A DNA stretch of 9,421 nucleotides. It comes from DASPXK01 sp035637315 (lineage in GTDB: Bacteria; Chloroflexota; UBA6077; JACCZL01). The stretch spans positions 1 through 9,421 of the forward strand of contig DASPXK010000420.1 of assembly GCA_035637315.1 (NCBI GenBank), in the 5' to 3' direction. Below, one piece after another: positions 6,155-9,421 of the stretch (the first letter of the stretch is position 1; each line of letters begins with the position of its first letter). A program made the translations under genes and the position numbers. The notes beneath the pieces are model-generated. The model was not told the DNA's origin. It was given only the letters and a program-made list of their open reading frames with translations, and ran no database searches.

Positions 6155-6188
6155 CTTCACTTCTCACCCTTCACTTTTCACTTTTCAC
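6155..6188. repeat. Imperfect TTTTCAC-type tandem repeat
   Basis: The stretch is made of imperfect units TTCAC, TTCTCAC, CCTTCAC, TTTTCAC, TTTTCAC, clearly AT-richer than its surroundings. It lies in the 140-base region between the divergent DUF6159-like and YfhO-like genes, where promoters of both would be expected. It may be a short intergenic repeat or slippage product. Confidence 0.5.
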
Positions 6189-6223
6189 CGTCCGTTCGCC
6201 ATAATCGCCGACGAGCCGCCCTG

Positions 6224-6256
6224 ATGAGCAAGGACGCCGTTGGCGACCACCACTGA
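6224..6256 (+). other. Ten-codon ORF overlapping the YfhO-like start
   Basis: ATG at 6224 opens a 10-codon frame (MSKDAVGDHH) ending at 6256, overlapping the first codons of the YfhO-like gene in another frame. Loss of a single base near 6240 would join this ATG to that gene as MSKDAVATTTELEP. So it is either a short leader ORF or the true start split by a one-base indel or sequencing error. Confidence 0.3.
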
Positions 6257-9251
6257 GCTCGAACCCGGCCAGGGTGGGCTAACGTCCGGCCAACGGCTCG
6301 GGTGGCTGCCAGCGCTGACGGCCGCTGGCGCGCGAGCCCGCCTGCTGGCTAACGCGAGCCGCTGGCCCGATCTGCTGGCGGTGGTCGTGCTGCTCGGCTG
6401 CGGAGCCGTCGTGTACTGGCCGACGATCAACGGCGCCTCGATCTATGCCGAGTCGGATAGCCTGACCTTCTTCTACCCGGCCTTCGCGACACTCCACCAG
6501 TCGGTCCGTGACGGCGTGCTGCCGCTCTGGACTCCATACATCTTCGGGGGCTTCCCGCTCTTTGCGGAGGGCCAGATCGGCGCACTGTACCCGCCCAACC
6601 TGCTGGCGGCGGTGCTGGGCTCGCCGCTCGGAGGCTTTCTCGCGCTGCGCGTCTTTCACGTCGCCTTGGCACTGCTGGGCGCCTACGCCCTTGCCCGCTG
6701 CCTCGGTGCTAGCCCGCTCGGCGGCTGCGTAGCCGGACTCGCGTTCGGGCTGGGCGGATTCATCGTTGGGCAGCAGCACCACGCCAGCCTGCTGGCGGCC
6801 GCGGCCTGGCTGCCGTGGCTGCTGTTGTGCGTCGAGCTCGCACTTCGCCGACGCGGCTGGCCTTCCCAGGTCTACCTGGCGCTGGCCGGCCTCTCGCTGG
6901 CGTTTCAGGCGCTCGCCTCGCACCCTCAGCCGCTCATGCTCAGCGGCGGCCTCGTGGTCCTGTACGTGATCGCCCGCCAGGGGACTCACCTGTGGGCTTC
7001 CTGGCCCAGGTCGGGGTCGGCTGCGGAACGCCGGCGCGCGGCCGCATGGTCCGGGCTGGCTGGGCTCTGGGTGCTGGTCGTCGTTCCTCTGCTCGGTGCC
7101 GCCGTCGCCGCCGCCCAACTGGTCCCGCTGTACGAGCTGAGCCAGGAGTCGTGGCGGGCACACGGCTGGTCGTATCGCGACGCCGTCGAATATTCGTTTC
7201 CCCTGATCAACCTGGTTACCCTCCTCTTCCCATTCTTCTTCCGGAGCCCTGACGGTGGGCAGTGGTCGCTGTGGCAGGCCTGGGAAGTGGTGCTCTACGT
7301 CGGAGTGGCGCCACTCTGCCTGGGCCTGATCGCGGTCCTGTACGTTCGACGCTGGACGGTGGCGTTCTTCGGGCTGGTCGGCCTGGGCAGCGGTCTGCTG
7401 GCGCTGGGTGGTTATGCGCCGTTCGGGCTCTATGAGCAGGTCTGGACCCTGCCGCTCGTCCAGCTCCAGCGCGCGCCCGCCCGCTTCACCCTGCTGACCA
7501 GCCTGGCGCTCGCGATGCTCGCCGCTCAGGGAGCGGACTGGCTGGCCGGCGGATACTCGAATCGGCGGCGAGGCCTTCTGGTGTTGCAGGTTGCCGCGCT
7601 GGTCTGCGCTGCCCTGCTGGTGGGCCATCTGGCCGTCTGGCGCGCCTGGCTCCATGCCAACCAGGCCTGGGCCCTCCGCGTGCTCGCCGACTGGTACGTG
7701 ACGCTGCCGCACGACCAGCTGCAAGCACTCAGCCCGCTCGGCGTCTTCACCGCGCTCGACAAGTCGCTCGACCTGGCCAACCCGAAGACGGCGTTTCCGC
7801 CAGCGTTGCTGGTATTTTTTGCTCTGCTGCTGGTCGGCTGGCGCGAGCTGCCCCTGCTGGCTCCGCTCTGGCGCGCCTTGCTGGTGCTGCTGGTGAGCGC
7901 CGATCTCGCCCTCTTCGCGATCGACTTCCATCCGCTCGTCGCTGCCGAGAGCCTGGCCGATCTCGGCGGGCCGGGCGAGTTCCTTGCGGCTCACCCAGGT
8001 CCGTGGCGCTCGCTGACGAGTCCCGAAGTCACGACGACTCGACCGAACCAGCTTCTGCCGTCGCTGGCCGCAGAGGCGAGCGGGTACAGCCCACTCGAGC
8101 TCGACCGCTACCGCCGCTTCGGGGCGGCGGTAGCGGCCGTCGACAACGCGCTCCTCGATCTCTGGAACGTGCGCTACGTCGTGGCGCCGGCGGACGGGCC
8201 CAGCCTGCCCTCGTATCAGCAAGTTGGCTACCACCCGCGGATGCCGATCATGAGCGGCGGTGCGGGCTCGCCCAATGGGCGGCTGGCCCTGCGAGTGCCG
8301 AATGAGCCAGCGACCGAGCTGCGGATGGTGGCGGCTCTGGCCGGCGGGGCCGCCATTCCCGATGCCGAGGTCGTCGGCGAGTGGGTCCTGACGGATGGGC
8401 AAGGTGTGCGGCGGGTGTTCCAAATTCGGGCCGGGCGGGACGTGGCGGACGGCTCGATGGGCCAGCCCGGAGCCCGCACCGCACACCGACCGGTCCAGGT
8501 GGCAGGAAGCGTCTCGGCTGGCGATTCGCCCCGCTTGTTGAGCTTCGCGGCTATCCGGCTCCCCGATCGCCTGTCGATCACCCGCCTGGAGTATCGCCAC
8601 ACGAATCCCGTCGGTCAGACCGTCCTATACGGAGTGGCCCTCTTCGATGGCCAGACCGAGCGACTGACCCAGTTCTTCCAGCCTGAGAAGTACGCGCTCG
8701 TCTATCGCGACGCCAACGCGGTCATATACGAGAACCGCTCCAGCTTTCCCCGTGTTTTCGTGGTGCCTGAGGCGCTGTACGTCCCAGATGGACCCGCCGC
8801 GCTGGCCCGCCTCACGGACGGCCCATTCGATCCCACGCGCCAGGTAGTTCTGGAGCAGCCAGGCACTGTGACGAGCCCCCCCGCTGGCCAGTCCGCGGCC
8901 GGTCGCGCTGAGCTCACGGTGGACGACGGGCATCGGATATTCGTTCAGGCTAGCTTGGCCACAGGGGGCTACCTGGTGCTGGCCGACACTTTCTACCCGG
9001 GCTGGCGCGCGTACGTGGACGGCCAGGAGGTGGAGGTGCTGCGCGCGAACTACCTCTTCCGTGCCGTCGCAGTTCCTGGCGGGGAGCACGAGATCCGCTT
9101 CGTTTTCGAGCCGCCCTCCTTTCGCCTCGGGGCAGCTATCTCAGCCGCGGGGCTGCTGGGGACGGTGGGGCTGGTGATGGCGTCCTGGCTGGGCCCGCGC
9201 CTGGCCTCTCGGCAAAGCTCCCGCACAGAGGCTGTAGCGCGACCGCGCTAA
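6240..9251 (+). CDS. YfhO-like polytopic membrane protein (GT-C-type glycosyltransferase-like)
   Basis: A 1003-residue protein matching the YfhO family (Pfam PF09586). Bacillus and Listeria members glycosylate cell-wall or lipoteichoic acid polymers, but the role in an organism of this kind is unknown. The first membrane helix (43-62) is followed by AESDSLTFFYP with Asp73, the acidic residue expected in the first outer loop of GT-C enzymes, then LPLWTPYIFGGFPLFAEGQ and YPPNLL, highly characteristic. Roughly a dozen further helices run to about residue 560. A large soluble domain follows (about 570-960), ending in ADTFYPGWRAYVDGQEVEVLRANYLFRAV and EHEIRFVFEPPSFRLG, the standard YfhO C-terminal module. 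A last helix lies at about 964-983. The start is a TTG with AAGGA upstream; an ATG lies out of frame at 6224. The gene stands alone, so its substrate cannot be inferred from neighbours. Confidence 0.88.
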   Translation: MATTTELEPGQGGLTSGQRLGWLPALTAAGARARLLANASRWPDLLAVVVLLGCGAVVYWPTINGASIYAESDSLTFFYPAFATLHQSVRDGVLPLWTPYIFGGFPLFAEGQIGALYPPNLLAAVLGSPLGGFLALRVFHVALALLGAYALARCLGASPLGGCVAGLAFGLGGFIVGQQHHASLLAAAAWLPWLLLCVELALRRRGWPSQVYLALAGLSLAFQALASHPQPLMLSGGLVVLYVIARQGTHLWASWPRSGSAAERRRAAAWSGLAGLWVLVVVPLLGAAVAAAQLVPLYELSQESWRAHGWSYRDAVEYSFPLINLVTLLFPFFFRSPDGGQWSLWQAWEVVLYVGVAPLCLGLIAVLYVRRWTVAFFGLVGLGSGLLALGGYAPFGLYEQVWTLPLVQLQRAPARFTLLTSLALAMLAAQGADWLAGGYSNRRRGLLVLQVAALVCAALLVGHLAVWRAWLHANQAWALRVLADWYVTLPHDQLQALSPLGVFTALDKSLDLANPKTAFPPALLVFFALLLVGWRELPLLAPLWRALLVLLVSADLALFAIDFHPLVAAESLADLGGPGEFLAAHPGPWRSLTSPEVTTTRPNQLLPSLAAEASGYSPLELDRYRRFGAAVAAVDNALLDLWNVRYVVAPADGPSLPSYQQVGYHPRMPIMSGGAGSPNGRLALRVPNEPATELRMVAALAGGAAIPDAEVVGEWVLTDGQGVRRVFQIRAGRDVADGSMGQPGARTAHRPVQVAGSVSAGDSPRLLSFAAIRLPDRLSITRLEYRHTNPVGQTVLYGVALFDGQTERLTQFFQPEKYALVYRDANAVIYENRSSFPRVFVVPEALYVPDGPAALARLTDGPFDPTRQVVLEQPGTVTSPPAGQSAAGRAELTVDDGHRIFVQASLATGGYLVLADTFYPGWRAYVDGQEVEVLRANYLFRAVAVPGGEHEIRFVFEPPSFRLGAAISAAGLLGTVGLVMASWLGPRLASRQSSRTEAVARPR

Positions 9252-9421
9252 AGTCTGGGCAGCCGGCCGCCTTGATATTTGCGCCGCTCCTTGGTGATCA
9301 GTGGGCAGCTCGCCCGAGAACTTCCTGATAAGCCCGTCAACCTGGGGGCCCGACTGTCCAAGCCTTCTGAGCACTCTCGCCAGTATTGCCCCCAAGTGGG
9401 AGAGTCAGGGTTCGACGATCA
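9252..9421. other. Right-edge segment without a recognisable gene
   Basis: These 170 bases follow the YfhO-like stop. A minus-strand frame stays open from 9418 to a TAG at 9248-9250 (57 codons, ending ITKERRKYQGGRLPRL), and a second minus frame is also open, but neither matches a family I know. No clear terminator or tRNA is visible. It may be intergenic or the tail of a gene beyond the edge. Confidence 0.3.

Noticed and set aside
6279..8600. 773-codon minus-strand open frame opposite the YfhO-like gene
   Set aside because: Antisense shadow of a high-GC membrane protein gene; composition (Gln, Arg, Glu rich) is what the complement of Leu/Ala codons gives, and no motif is seen.
9390..9421. 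GGTTCGA near the right edge suggesting a tRNA T-arm
   Set aside because: The bases around it do not form a T stem, and no anticodon or acceptor stem is visible.

Overview
This is a GC-rich stretch of ordinary-looking bacterial chromosome with six intact genes, one gene cut by the left edge, and one decayed gene. No phage, plasmid or CRISPR module is visible. High GC, the GTG and TTG starts, a C-terminally extended RNase HI, and the mix of an S41 PDZ protease, a DUF6159-like membrane protein and a large YfhO-like protein all resemble Chloroflexota (Thermomicrobia-like or an uncultured lineage). That assignment rests on protein flavour only and is moderate at best.

Left part (1-2162, + strand): the 3' end of an RNase HI gene with a C-terminal hybrid-binding-like domain, then galactokinase (galK) 13 bases later, then an OsmC/Ohr-family redox gene. 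The OsmC gene is the most interesting item here. Its frame appears to stop at a TGA (2097-2099), but the same frame continues past it with the normal C-terminal end of the family. The TGA sits where the second conserved redox cysteine should be. A hairpin of the size and spacing expected of a bacterial SECIS element follows directly. The best reading is a selenocysteine-containing OsmC-like protein of 139 residues. The alternative is a nonsense mutation or sequencing error.

Middle (2202-5009): a serine beta-lactamase-fold hydrolase on the minus strand is divergent from an exported S41-family PDZ protease on the plus strand. The roughly 195-base region between them holds a compact MITE-like insertion: 10-base direct repeats flank 14-base terminal inverted repeats (13/14), which enclose an 11-bp perfect hairpin and a G-quadruplex-type G tract. 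The protease keeps the expected serine but has Asn where the usual catalytic lysine should be.

Right part (5006-9421): directly after the protease lie the remains of a hotdog-fold acyl-CoA thioesterase gene, with its N-terminal tip joined to its C-terminal tail plus a nonsense codon and a frameshift. Next come a minus-strand six-helix DUF6159-like membrane protein, a short TTTTCAC tandem repeat, and a 1003-residue YfhO-like polytopic membrane protein (GT-C-like) running almost to the right edge. The last 170 bases hold no gene I can recognise.

No single pathway joins these genes. galK points to galactose catabolism (Leloir), the OsmC-like gene to peroxide or thiol redox defence, and the protease, beta-lactamase-fold protein and YfhO-like protein to cell-envelope or peptide/ester processing.
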